A stretch of 64,000 nt of DNA from Pseudogymnoascus destructans (lineage: Eukaryota > Ascomycota > Leotiomycetes > Thelebolales > Thelebolaceae), in contig NW_020167562.1 in assembly GCF_001641265.1 (NCBI RefSeq), forward strand, positions 17,236-81,235. The letters are read 5' to 3'. Position 1 is the stretch's first letter. Every line of letters starts with the position of its first letter. Made by a program: the position numbers and the translations under genes. This document shows, one piece after another, positions 53,800 through 64,000 of the stretch. Below the pieces are notes generated by a model that had not been told where the DNA came from, made no database searches, and saw nothing but the letters and a program-made list of their open reading frames with translations.

Positions 53800-54698
53800 A
53801 GTGGGAGGTTTTGTGTAGAAAGTGGTCATTGTCTTGGGGATTCTATTCATTATGCGCGGCTACTATGCTACTCAGAGTGAGGCAGGGCGGTTACAACAGG
53901 ATTTTTTGGAGGGACGCACAGAACCCGGTTTTGACTTCCTCATACTTTTATTCTCTCTGGAGAGGCATCGTTTGTTTTGTCCGTGTGTTTTTTTATTTCC
54001 GCTTTGGGAGGCGTTGGGGGTGGGTGGGTATAAACTGTTTTACATATGGCAAATTGGATGGGACGAGCAAGGAAGTATACGCAGTTTATGAAAGAAATGA
54101 GGGGAGGAGGTAGTCAAGTATGGTACGGCATCTGTCTTCTGTTCTGGTGGGAAGGAGGGTGGGGGATGTGTGTTCATGCATTTATATTGGGATATGTCTC
54201 ATGCAGGCCGAAAGAGATAGCTGCAGGTAGAGAGCGGAGTGGAGATGGTGTATATAGACTGAGAATCCTAGACGAGATATCCTCAAATGAATTATCTCTG
54301 TGGCCATAAATATCATAATACTCCCTTAATTCCCGTCTACTGTAAGAACCGCTAGACGCTATGAACGCACCGACACCCATCTTGTCACCGTAACGCTCGT
54401 TGTCACCATAGTAGTATGGGCCGCCAAAAACAATCAAGCCCCCACGTCGTCCTCGATCGAACCCCGGCGCCCACCTGCTCTCCAACACGCGCGGGTACCC
54501 ACTCGTCAAACCTAAAACGCATGATCTACCACCTGCATCCGCACCGCATACATCACAAGCACACCTAAGTAGCGATCGATTCAGGCACTTATACTAAAAC
54601 TGCCATGCCGCATGTGCTGCGTTGGGATTAATTTATGTGCTAGAGGGGTTCGCTTATATACAGGCTGAAGCCAGGTCGATTACCCTATGATGACGGGC
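53800..54698. other. velC downstream flank
   Basis: T/G-rich sequence with short open frames lacking motifs. Includes the presumed 3' UTR of the velvet gene. No additional gene is seen. Confidence 0.5.
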
Positions 54699-54860
54699 AG
54701 TGTTGCCAATAGTATATTGGTCTTGGCAATATATTGCAATATATATTGCAATATAGGCCTTGGCAATACAATATGGCCTTTTGCGATATGACTACAATAC
54801 GGCAATATCATATGGCAATATATAGCAATATATTGCGAATACCTATATGACTAATTATTA
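54699..54860. repeat. hAT-like terminus with TATTGC-rich subterminal repeats
   Basis: CAGTGTTGCCAATAG at about 54699 resembles the hAT1 terminus CAGTGTTGCCCGA. It is followed by at least six TTGGCAATATATTGCAATA-like units. A matching right end was not found, so this is a one-ended remnant. Confidence 0.5.
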
Positions 54861-55041
54861 CACACATGATAGTAAATGATGACGAGAATAAGTATGTCAC
54901 CTATAATATATGGGTATTTGAAAACTCTACTTTAATAGTACTCTTAACAATTGAACGTCAATGCCTTTAACAAATGGAGAGTTAGGGTTAGCACAAATAC
55001 TCATGATACTTATGAGTTAAGGTGCGTGATAAGCGGATGGG

Positions 55042-55256
55042 TGTCACGAGCAGCCTCACATGCTGAGTCGAGTCACGTGCACTGCTGTGCCAAGTCGGAG
55101 CGTCTTCCCTCGTACCCCGCACGAGAACGTATATAGTAGGAACGCGGCCCTCAATCAGAAGGGCAGCGTTCAGTCTTCATATCAATAGAGAGCTGGACTA
55201 CGTAACTATCTACAACGTGACTTCCCACTGCCCTGTTCAGCCAAGGCTCTCTTACA
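55042..55256 (+). repeat. Short solo LTR (family E) with TSD ATGGG
   Basis: A 215-bp repeat runs from TGTCACGAGCAGCC to CTCTTACA and is flanked by perfect ATGGG repeats at 55037-55041 and 55257-55261. A TATATAGTAGG box at about 55129 fits an LTR promoter. Its small size suggests a copia-type or non-autonomous (TRIM-like) family. No other copy is seen in the window. Confidence 0.8.
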
Positions 55257-55338
55257 ATGGGCCACCTAAGCGAATGGGCCACACCTGTATCAAATTCGCT
55301 CGTTCTACCTTTGACCTTGATTTTCTCTATAACTAGCC

Positions 55339-56640
55339 ATGGAATCCCCTTCGAACGAAAGCCAGATTATCCTTGCACTCCAGGCTCTCCAAAATGACCC
55401 ATGACTTAGTGTACGGAAAGCTGCTGAGATATATAAGGTCTCTCATACGACCCTGACGTGTCGTCAAAAAGGAAAACCCTTTAGGCGGAAATAACAGTCA
55501 AATCACGAAGACTTTCAAATCTAGAAGAGGAGACCATTGTTCAGAGGGTACTTCAGCTAGACTCCTAAGGATTTCCCGTACGGATCAGTAGTGTTGAAGA
55601 TATGGCAAATCAATTCCGACGTGAACGCGACGCGTCACAGTCGGAAAAAGATGGGCGATAAACTTCATATAGCGACAACCAGAGCTTAAAACTTGTAAAA
55701 CGCATTCGTACGATAATCAGAGAGCATTATGTGAGGATCCAGAAAAGATTCAGGCTTGGTTTAAGCTTGTGGTTAATTTTATAGCCAAATTTGGAATATG
55801 CGTTAAGGACATCTACAACTTTGACGAGACTGGGTTTTTAATGGGAATTCTTGGGACCACCACTGTCGTAACAAGCTCAGATCGTACGACTAGGCCTAAA
55901 CTGGTCCAGCCTGGCAATTGAGAGTGGGTAACAGTGATTTAGGGCATTAATTCACAGGGCTGGGCTGTCCCGCCATTCATCATTTTTAAGGGCAAATGGC
56001 ATCTTGCTTCCTAGTACGAAAAAGTGTATTTTCTAGACAATTAGAGGATTGCTGTCTCTGAAAATGGCTTGACAACAAATGAAGTCACTCTAGAATGGCT
56101 TAAGCACTTTGAGAAGTTTACTCGTACGAAGACAGTAGGCACTTATCGCCTCCTAGTCCTAGATGGCCATGAAAGTCATCATGACTTAGTCGCCTTTGAA
56201 GAATACTGTCGTATGAATAAAACACCTGAAATCTAAAGGCTGGAGTAGGTGAGATGAATGGGCTGGCATACAGAGTGTAAGAATGTTGCCTTTAAAGAAA
56301 GCATATAGTCGACAAATTGAGAATCTTGTCTAGACCCGAATTACCCATGTTAGTAAGGAAGCCTTTATAGCATTTAAAGCTACTATGACTAAAGAAAACA
56401 TCTAGGGAGGTTTTAGGGGTGCTAGGCTTGTACCATATGACCTAGAGGTAGTAATATCTCAGCTATATATTAAATTATTTACTCTAACACCTAAAAATTC
56501 CAATCTAGCAAGCTCCTATTTGTAGGTCTCTAAAACCCTACAGACCACAAAGGACGCAAGCTTATAGACAACTCTAATTAAGCAAAGGATCGTACGACAT
56601 TAGAGTCTAGTAGGGGAAATAGCCTTAAGGTTAGACCTTA
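55339..56640 (+). pseudogene. Fot-4 transposase relic
   Basis: ATG at 55339 begins SPSNESQIILALQALQNDP and runs into a stop. Further blocks are KAAEIYKVSHTTL, IYNFDETGFLMGI, NGLTTNEVTLEWLKHFEKF and LLVLDGHESHHD, all pogo-type motifs related to Fot-2. There are many stops and frame changes, and the element ends could not be identified. Confidence 0.8.
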
Positions 56641-56691
56641 TAAGTGTAAATTTAAATATTTCTAAAAGTAAAAGTTAGAGATAACGTACAT

Positions 56692-58332
56692 GTATAACGA
56701 ACCGGCCAAACAAGCGAACCGGCCAAAATATCGCGACCACAATACAAAAATTGCGATAAATCCACCACAACACTAGAAATCAATTGAAACTACTCGGAGT
56801 CCTCTTCCTCAGATGTGTCTATTACAATCTGACAAGTGCGCGCATTATGTCCAGTCCCACCACACTTGCTACAGCGACGTGCGCGGGTTTCTTCCCTTGG
56901 CTTCCGACCACTACTCGCCCTTATTTCTTGCTCCACTTGCTGTACAACATCCCTCTCGTCCTGTAGCTCCTGTGCTACTTGTTGACTAAGTGATCCTCCT
57001 TGCTGTAATCGTATTTTTTTAGCTCTCCGGCGCTTGCTTAGCACTTCATTTGCCTGTCGCAGGTTTTGGTTCTCCGCCTTCAACAATGCTAATTGATGCA
57101 TTATTTGCGATGTACCCTTTGTAAACTGGTCAACAGCTGTATAGATTGAGGTTGGAGAGCTATTTTGATGATGCGCAATTCGGTTTTTAATGAAGGTAGA
57201 CTGTGATGAGGCTTCAATTGGGTTGTTTGGTGTTTGGGAAACCCAAGGTTGAGCAGTACCCGGGCGGGAGCTTGGAGGCGTTGGTGTCTTTAACTTAAGA
57301 TCAAGTGTAGAGATCACACTCTCAGGGTCGAATGGGAGAAGTCCAGCACCCCGGAAGCCTCCTTGAATGTTGCTTTCCGTCATTGCAATGTTAAATGCAG
57401 CATAGAAGGCAGGAAAGAAGTCATCCTTAGTAATATGAGAAATATGAGCCCGCATCATATCTTCAATTTGCCGACCATAAGCCCTTTTTAATGGGCTAAA
57501 ACAGCCAACATCAAGTGGTTGGAGTATATGGGAAGAGTGAGCAGGCATACAAAGCGTAATAATGTTGTGTTCTTTGCAGTACTCCTCAAACTTGTCTGAG
57601 TGGTGGCTCTCATGACCATCAAGGACTAACAAGCGATAACCACCAACACTCTGGGGCTTTGTGTGCTTCTCAAAATGCTGAATCCAATCCATACCTCTCT
57701 CGTTTGTAGTCCAGCCATTTTCAGTAACAGCAATTACCCAATCGCTTGGAAATCCACTATTCTCATACCATGATGTAAGGTGGTTTTTGCCTGCAACAAT
57801 GATAAATGGTGGTACTGCCCAACCTTGAGAACTAACGCCTTGGATTACTGTAACCCATTCCCGATTACCAGGCTGTACCTTCTTTGCTTTTGCCCGCCCG
57901 TCTGAGCTTGTTACAACCATAGCAGTTGAGATAACGCCCATCATAAACCCAGTCTCATCAAAGTTGTAGATATCTGCTTCATCAATACCATATTTCGCAA
58001 TTGTGTTACGCACAAGCTCAAACCAGCCACGTATAAGTTCTGGATCTTCACACTTAGCCCTCTGGTAGTCGTATTTGCGCTGGAAGCGTGTCCGGAGCTC
58101 TACACGCCGCTTAACAAAGTTTGAAGCCCAACCCGACCCAAGGCGTGGCGCATCGCGTGTTTCAAGTAGTCGATTTGCCATATCTGCAACAATAGACAAC
58201 TGAGGAGGAAACCCTTTGGTAGCTAGGTCGAGTATATATTGAACAAGGACTGATTCCTCTAAGTTAGTTAATTTCCGTAAGTTGGCTTGAATATCGCGTC
58301 GTGAAGGTATGCCTAATAAACGACGGCCTACC
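56692..58332 (-). mobile_element. Fot-2c: Fot/pogo transposon, 5' truncated
   Basis: The left end TAACGTACATGTATAACG with a doubled CGAACCGGCCAAA motif is intact. The right end is lost: similarity to Fot-2a and Fot-2b stops at about 58332, where the GC-rich helicase locus begins. The missing part is the transposase N-terminus, about 240 bp. Confidence 0.9.
56790..58332 (-). pseudogene. Fot-2c transposase, N-terminally truncated, zinc-knuckle tail intact
   Basis: From 58199 down to the stop at 56790 the frame is open for 469 codons. It keeps DDD motifs (YNFDETGFMMG, LVLDGHESHHS, LQPLDVGCFSPLK), then GGFRGAGLLPFDPE, a basic segment (SKRRRAKKIRLQQGG) and a C-terminal CCHC knuckle CSKCGGTGHNARTC followed by an acidic end. 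Sequence upstream of 58199 is coding-like but interrupted, and it is cut at the junction. Confidence 0.85.
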
Positions 58333-58378
58333 TACCCCTAGAAGCGGCCGTATCTGTAGTGCAAATTGGGAATCCCCA

Positions 58379-58402
58379 CGCGAGCGACCCCTGTCGCTCG
58401 CG
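58379..58402. repeat. Perfect 10-bp hairpin at edge of helicase locus
   Basis: Arms CGCGAGCGAC and GTCGCTCGCG enclose a CCCT loop. It lies 47 bp inside the left edge of the GC-rich block. Two GCAAATTGGGA-like repeats with following C-runs flank it (58361 and 58437). Confidence 0.7.
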
Positions 58403-58539
58403 CGCGCACGGGCCATTGTGGAGCGATTATTGTGCAGCAAATTGGGAGACCCCCGGGACGGCGCAGGCGCATCAAGCACGCATACAGAGCATGCAACGAA
58501 GGGCGAATAGCGCACACACACCGCTCGCGCAAGGGAAGG

Positions 58540-61500
58540 ATGGCGGCCAGCTTCTCCTACCTCGCAACTCACGGGGTGCTGCTCTGCCGCGACTGCGGGA
58601 CCTGCCTCATGCCCGCGCGCGCCAGCCAGGAGTGGCACCTGAGGCACCCACCCCACGACCTCAAGGGGCCGGAGCTGCGCACCCTGCTCGACCTCTTCGC
58701 GACGCATGAGCTGCGGCCCCCGGGACAGGTCGCCCTGCCAGACCAGCCCTGCATCGCCATCGAGGGACTGCGCCGCCATCCGGCATTCTCCTGCATCCTC
58801 TGCCACGACGGCCGGCCGACCCTGACCCGGTCCGGGCCGGCCATCAGGGCGCACGTGTCCCGGGAGCACGGGCAGAAGCCGTCGCAGCAGAGTGAGGGTG
58901 GCGCGTGGCAGAGATGCACGGTGCAGACCTTCTTCGCAAAGACCGAGCATGTCCGGTACTTTGTGGTGACAGACGACGACAGGGCGGAAGGGGACGCAGC
59001 TACTGCCGCCATCGCCCTCGAGCCGCAGGAGCAGGCCTTCTTCGACCTGGCCGACGCGGACGCGACCATGGTAGCGGACGACATCAAGACGGAGGGCAAC
59101 AAGGTGCACGGCTTCGACAGCCACCCCTCGGCTGCGGTCCCGTGGCTGAGGCGGACTGGCATCGAGAACCACGTGCGGGGCCTAGAGAAGGACGAGATGC
59201 ACGCCTCCTTTGCGCTGCCGAAGAGCGCAGATGAGGGAGAGCCCGAGCTGTTCCTGATGCTCGAGGTCATGGACGAGATCCTCGCTGAGGTGCACGGCTG
59301 GTGCTTCGACGGGCCGGACTGCATGCTGACGTGGCCGAGGCAGCTCGCGCTGAGCCGCTTCCATGGCGCCCCTACCTCATCGGCACCAGCCAGTTGCAGG
59401 GCAGGCAGGGTGCGCGGCTTCGACCCCAAGAAGGAGCCATCCACACTGCGCACAAACTTTGGGTACTGGAAGCAGTTCATGGCGTACTGCTACCGCGTCG
59501 CCTACTGCGGCAGCCACTTCACGCCACCTCTGAGCGCGGACCAGGGCAGGCGCCCCGAGGACCGGATCCGGCTGACGGACGAGCAGACGACAGCTTGGGA
59601 GGCCGCCCTGGAGTGCGCTGCTGACGGAGACCGCTTAGCGCTGAACGACGCCCTCCGATCCCTCTGCATGGCCCTCGTCTGCCACGAGTTCGGCGGCGAC
59701 CGCTTCAGCTCGCCGCTCCTCAGCTTCTGCGCGATGCTGAGCATCAAGCCACGCACCAAGTCGTGGAAGGAGCCGGGCAACTTCAACAGCTGCCTGTCCG
59801 GCCTGATCTGGGCTGTGCAGCTGCTCATCTTCAGCACGGCCGCATACCTCGAGAGGTCGGGCGCCGGCAGCACGCTCGAGCACATCAACAGCATCTGCGA
59901 GCAGTACCTGCGGCCGGACACGGAGACGCCCATGGGCGAGATACTGGGCTGGCGCCTGCTGCTGTTCGCGGTGTCGAAGGACGGAGTGGGCTCGCACCAG
60001 GCGCACTGGGACGAGGACGAGCAGATCCTCACCTACAGGGACGTCGACCTGAACATGGACGAGGTGCAGCAGCTGCTGCTGTCGGAGTTCAGGCAGGCGC
60101 AGCATCTGCTGCACGGCGAGCTCATGTTTGGCGCAGCGGGCCTGCCACGGATGCGCGCGTGGGCACTCAAGGACAACCTCGACGCCGACAACTTTAGCTG
60201 GCACTTTGGCGAGCACCGGGAGAACGCGGCACTGCTGAAGCCGCTCGCGGGCTCACTGCGCAATGTCATACGGGAGTCGCAGTCACTCCGAGCGTCATTC
60301 CTCGACACCACTGCTGCACCTACTGCTGAGGATGGAGAGGATGGAGAGGCTGATGCAGGGGTCACGAGGGTCATGTGGCGACAGAAGGCCATCGACCAGT
60401 ACGAGGCCGTCGCTGACGAGTTCCTCAAGCGGCTCCTCGTCCTCATCCACATGGCCTCGGGCCAGCCGCTGCATGAGAGCGAGCTGTTCTCCCTCACCTG
60501 GCGCAACACGCAGCGGAGGCGTAGCGTCTACCTCAAGCACGGGCTCGTGATGCTGCACACCACCTACCACAAGGGCCAGCAGCAGACGGGCAGGTTCAAG
60601 GACAACATCCGCTTCCTGCCAGCCGCCATCGGAGACCTCCTGCTGGACTACCTCGTCTACGTCGTGCCGCTCCGCCAGGCCTTCCTGCGCCAGTCCTCCC
60701 CACGCGCAATCATGTCCGCGTACCTGTGGTGGAAGGACGGGGCCGTGTGGGCCGACAACCGGCTGACGCGGTGCATGGAGCAGGCGTGCGTGCGGGCCAA
60801 GGTGCCACGGCTGCACATCGCCAACTGGCGCCAGATGACGGTCAACATTGTGAAGACCAAGTTTGCGGGCGACCTTGCGTGCTTCGAGGGCATCGGGGCC
60901 GACGACGACGATGAGGATGCAGAGGAGATGGAGGATGACATCCGGACCATGACGAGGCAGCGGAACCACAGCACGCGGGTGGTGAACCGCAGCTACGCGA
61001 ACCAGCTGAACGCGAACTTTGGGAATGTGTGGGATGGCCTCATCCGTCGGAACCTGCGCGCGTCATCCCTGTGGAGGGGGCTGTGGGATCTCGACACGGT
61101 GCTCGGGGATGCGGTCGCAGCAGCAGGGAAGAGGAAGCGCGAGGCGGCAGAGGTGGCAGGGTCCGACAGGCCGCGGATGCTGAAGAGGATTGCCGTGGGC
61201 GTGCACCGGCCGCGGAAGAGGTGGGTCTGCTGCAGCCCTGCTGAAGTGCGCGAGGGGCTCTACCACGACGACAAGCTGCAGTGGAAGTCGGCCGCACAGG
61301 AGCGGGCGATGACGGTCGTCATGTCATGGACGGAGCAGGTCGTCGTCATCCTGGGCACCGGCGAGGGGAAGAGCCTGCTGTTCATGCTGCCCTGTGTCCT
61401 GCCTGATGCGGGCGTGACGATCCTCGTGCTGCCGCTCGTGTCCCTGCGTGGCGACCTGCTGCGGCGTGTGCAGGAGCTCGGGATAGACCACCTCGTGTGG

Positions 61501-62949
61501 GCCCCGGGCGAGAGCGGGACGCACCGCTGGTGTTCGTCACGGTCGAGGCCGCGAGCACGTCTCAGTTCTGGGCGTATGCGCACAGGCTGGCCGCGACGCA
61601 GCAGCTCGGCCGCGTCGTGATAGACGAGGCGCACCTCACAATCACGGCGTCCGAGTACCGTCACGCCATGGCCGACCTCGCCCTCATCCGCAGCGTGCGC
61701 ACGCAGTTCGTCTACCTGACGGCCACCCTGCCGCCAATGCTACAGGCCGCGTTCGAGAGGCAGAACAACCTCGTGAAGCCAAAGGTCGTGCGGGCCTCAA
61801 CGAACAGGCGGAACCTCTCGTACCTCGTGCAGCGGGCCACAGGGCGGGGGAGCCTGCTGGAGGAGGGTGCGCGGAGAGCCAGGGACGCGTGGCAGGCGAG
61901 CGGGCTGCTCGACCAGACCCGAGACAAGATCATTCTCTACGTGCAGACACGGGAGGATGCGCAGGACCTGGGCAGCCTGCTCCGCTGCCCAGTCTACACC
62001 GCGATGGCCGGCACGGCAGAGGAGAAGTGGGAGCTGCTCAGGACGTGGCTCATGACCCCAGAGCTGCCATACATCGTGGCGACATCAGCCCTCAGTGCTG
62101 GCTTCGACTACTCGCACGTCCGGCTCGTCATGCACCTGGATGAGCCACGCTCCCTCGTCGACTTTGCGCAGGAGTCTGGCCGGGCCGGGCGCGATGGGAC
62201 AGAGGCATACTCAGCCGTGCTCCTGCCGCACAAGTGGCAGTCGCAGGCGGGCAATGCCGGTATGGATGTCGAGACGAGGGCACTCCACCGCTACCCTCGA
62301 AGGCCGGGAGTGCAGGCGCACGTGTCTGAGTGCGCACCTCGACGAGGCGTCTGAGCTTCGGGAGTGCGATGGGGTGAGAGATGATGTGGGCGATGTCTGC
62401 AGCAGTGGCCCCAGCCCATCACACGTGCCCCGTGACGATGCCACAGAGGCGATGCCGCACACTGGAGTGCAGCCATTCACGAGAAGCGGCGTTTGGCATA
62501 CCTCGAGCTCAGCCGCTACAAGAGGACCTCCTCACCGTGAAGGGGACGTGCCTGCTCTGTCGAGGGCTCGGGAGCAGTGGGACCACCAGTTCACCAAGTG
62601 CCACCAGCGGTTCGACTTCTTCAGGGTGCGCGACCAGGCCAGAAGGAGGGGGCAGGGCCGCGGGCCATGGATCTCAGCTTTCGCGGCGTGCTACTGGTGC
62701 TACAACCCACAGTCGGTCTGTCAACGTGCAGACCCGGCCAGTGGCCTCGAGCAGTGCAGGTACGCAGACATCGTGATGCCGCTCTGCTACGGTGTGTTCC
62801 ACAAGACTGGGGGTGAACAGTGGCTGCAGGAGAGGTTCGGTGAGCAGGCAGTGAGGGCAGGGGCAGCAGGGGCGTTCAATGACGTGGATGTGTTCCTGTC
62901 ATGGTGCAGGTGGCCGAGTTTGCAGGTGGGAAGGGCATCTGGGGGGTAA
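58540..62949 (+). pseudogene. OrsD-type zinc finger / recombinase-like / RecQ-type helicase, frameshifted
   Basis: The first in-frame ATG (58540) opens 1026 uninterrupted codons to 61620. Two Cys/His fingers (CRDCGTC...HLRH; CILC...HVSREH) resemble the OrsD/DUF3505 N-terminus. A long central region includes GQPLHESELFSLTWRN, IANWRQMTVNI and RNHSTRVVNRSY, laid out like tyrosine-recombinase motifs. Helicase motifs follow: I LGTGEGKS, Ia LVLPLVSLRGDLL, II VIDEAHL, III YLTATLPP, V SALSAGFDYSHV, VI QESGRAGRDG, the last being RecQ-type. A one-base shift at about 61500-61515 moves motifs II-VI to another frame. Further shifts at about 62294-62300 and 62440-62570 precede a Cys-rich end (CLLC; ACYWCYNPQSVC). 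No in-frame nonsense mutation is seen, only indels. Assembly indel errors are possible, in which case the gene may be intact. Confidence 0.8.
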
Positions 62950-64000
62950 AGATCGCAGCAGCAGCGCTGCTCGAGTTCGAGGCATATTAAACTAGCGAAT
63001 GGGTGTTCGACTGGTAGCGCCATGTATTTATAATATAGACTGTAGCCATAGAGCCATATTAATTATGTCGTGAGTTGAGAAATATTATTCTCTGCAATTT
63101 AAATAAATTGGAACGGATTTAATAATCACAATCCTCGACGAGATATGAACTGCATTAAATTACTGACGATGAACACATACCGCCAATACATATGATCTTA
63201 TTACAGCAATATAAGCTGTATATTAAACGTCGAACTCGAGATGTAGGGTTGACATCTTTTTAAGGTTTTCGCCTAACCGCGTTTGGTTGTGACACTCCCG
63301 AACATTGATCGTTGCTATGTTTAGGGCATGGGCTGCCCCTCCCATCACCCCAATTAATCGGGAAGCGTTTATAGACCCCCATAGCTCGAATACCAGACTA
63401 GCCCTTGGGATATTTCGAGGCAATACTCTAGTTCTGATACTCGTACGATTATCTTATAATTACATACCCAGGTGAGACTGGCAAGGACGAATCCCAACAT
63501 GCAACTCCATGTCCACACCACTGCCATGGCCTCTCCCGACCAGGGTTAGAAGATGGGGCATTTTTTAACCGAGATCGCCATTTTCTTAGCGAGATGCCAT
63601 CAAATCCATCCCCTTTTCATGTAACTGCGTAGCCCTCGCCCAGACGAACGCAGCCATGCTCCTCCGGCCTCGGATCTCGACGTTTTTTTTTTTTCAACCC
63701 AATTTTTGATGGGGTGGTCAGTCATGTGAGTTGCCACGCAGCTAGCGGGCGTGGCTCGTCTCAGTCTATATCAGAACTTCTACCGTCAAGTCCAAACTTA
63801 GTCCTTTACACATTTTTTCCTTCTCGCGCGGCAACCACCCGGCATTTCTTCACACTTTCTTCACGCCAGCACACAGCTCAGTCTCGAGTGGCAGAGGGGC
63901 ACACCATCTTGTGTCATCTGTCTTTGGGGATCCTAGACTATACCATCTTATAGTGAGGTACCATCAAAACCTGAGCTCGCGCAACAACCACCCAACATTT
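62950..64000. other. Right flank of helicase locus, no firm gene
   Basis: From about 62985 composition drops to AT-rich. On the minus strand a frame at 63423-63223 reads ASLVFELWGSINASRLIGVM without an ATG; an upstream ATG with a GTATGT splice site exists near 63520, but the phases do not join. It may be a gene fragment of unknown family. A T-tract lies at about 63684. Nothing else is supportable. Confidence 0.4.

Noticed and set aside
58264..59480. Two 300-aa minus-strand frames over the helicase N-terminus
   Set aside because: They lie antisense to a frame with zinc-finger motifs in GC-rich DNA, where antisense frames are expected to stay open by composition.
61495..61520. Programmed frameshift between helicase motifs Ia and II
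   Set aside because: No slippery heptamer or stop context typical of recoding is visible, and further shifts occur downstream. Decay or indel errors are simpler.
61495..61520. Intron at the helicase frameshift
   Set aside because: Available GT and AG pairs are about 20 bp apart, too short for a fungal intron.
63223..63520. Possible two-exon minus-strand gene at the right end
   Set aside because: Candidate splice phases give a stop in the second exon and no family was recognised.

Overview
The window is nuclear DNA of a filamentous ascomycete (Pezizomycotina). The signs are short GT-AG introns of about 47-63 bp (one of 168 bp) with CTAAC/CTGAT-like branch sites, a velvet-family regulator, and a dense nest of Fot/pogo, hAT, PIF/Harbinger and Ty3/gypsy elements. 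Class or genus cannot be fixed from this sequence; Leotiomycetes or Dothideomycetes would both fit. Many transposon copies are AT-rich and stop-riddled, as expected after repeat-induced point mutation (RIP, an inference). Host genes and one large helicase locus are GC-rich.

Layout. 1-7.0 kb: LTR fragments and a Fot element (Fot-1) split by two solo LTRs of different families, all inside an older pogo/Tc5-like relic. 7.0-14.3 kb: host island with a RING-PH-VWA protein gene (+) and a convergent beta-lactamase-like serine hydrolase gene (-). 14.3-30.6 kb: repeat-dominated, with an LTR-C copy, hAT2 carrying a nested Harbinger element, a fragment of an F-box gene cut by hAT3, hAT1 carrying an inverted LTR pair, and Fot-2a. 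30.8-33.6 kb: a five-exon RING gene with Met/Gly-rich and Arg/Asp-rich regions. 33.6-41.7 kb: truncated gypsy-B with a solo LTR, Fot-2b and Fot-3a. 42.1-43.4 kb: UTP16/BUD21-like ribosome-biogenesis gene. 44.2-50.1 kb: LTR-C retroelement with gag only, then a Harbinger relic split by a Fot-3 copy with an intact transposase. 50.1-54.7 kb: velvet gene (velC-like) with long repeat-bearing flanks. 54.7-58.3 kb: hAT-like end, a short solo LTR, Fot-4 relic and truncated Fot-2c. 58.3-63.0 kb: GC-rich locus encoding a huge protein with OrsD-like zinc fingers, a tyrosine-recombinase-like core and a RecQ-type helicase, broken only by frameshifts. 63.0-64.0 kb: no firm gene.

The five recognisable host genes (RING-PH-VWA, serine hydrolase, RING/RD-rich, UTP16, velC) do not form an operon or metabolic cluster; they are islands between transposon nests. 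Element boundaries were set by terminal repeats plus target-site duplications (TSDs) read directly. These give a relative order of insertions: solo LTRs sit in Fot-1 and gypsy-B, Harbinger sits in hAT2, hAT3 sits in an F-box gene, and an intact Fot-3 sits in a Harbinger relic.

The most unusual item is the 58.3-63.0 kb helicase locus. Its architecture and compositional contrast make it the best candidate for an under-described mobile or subtelomeric-type system.
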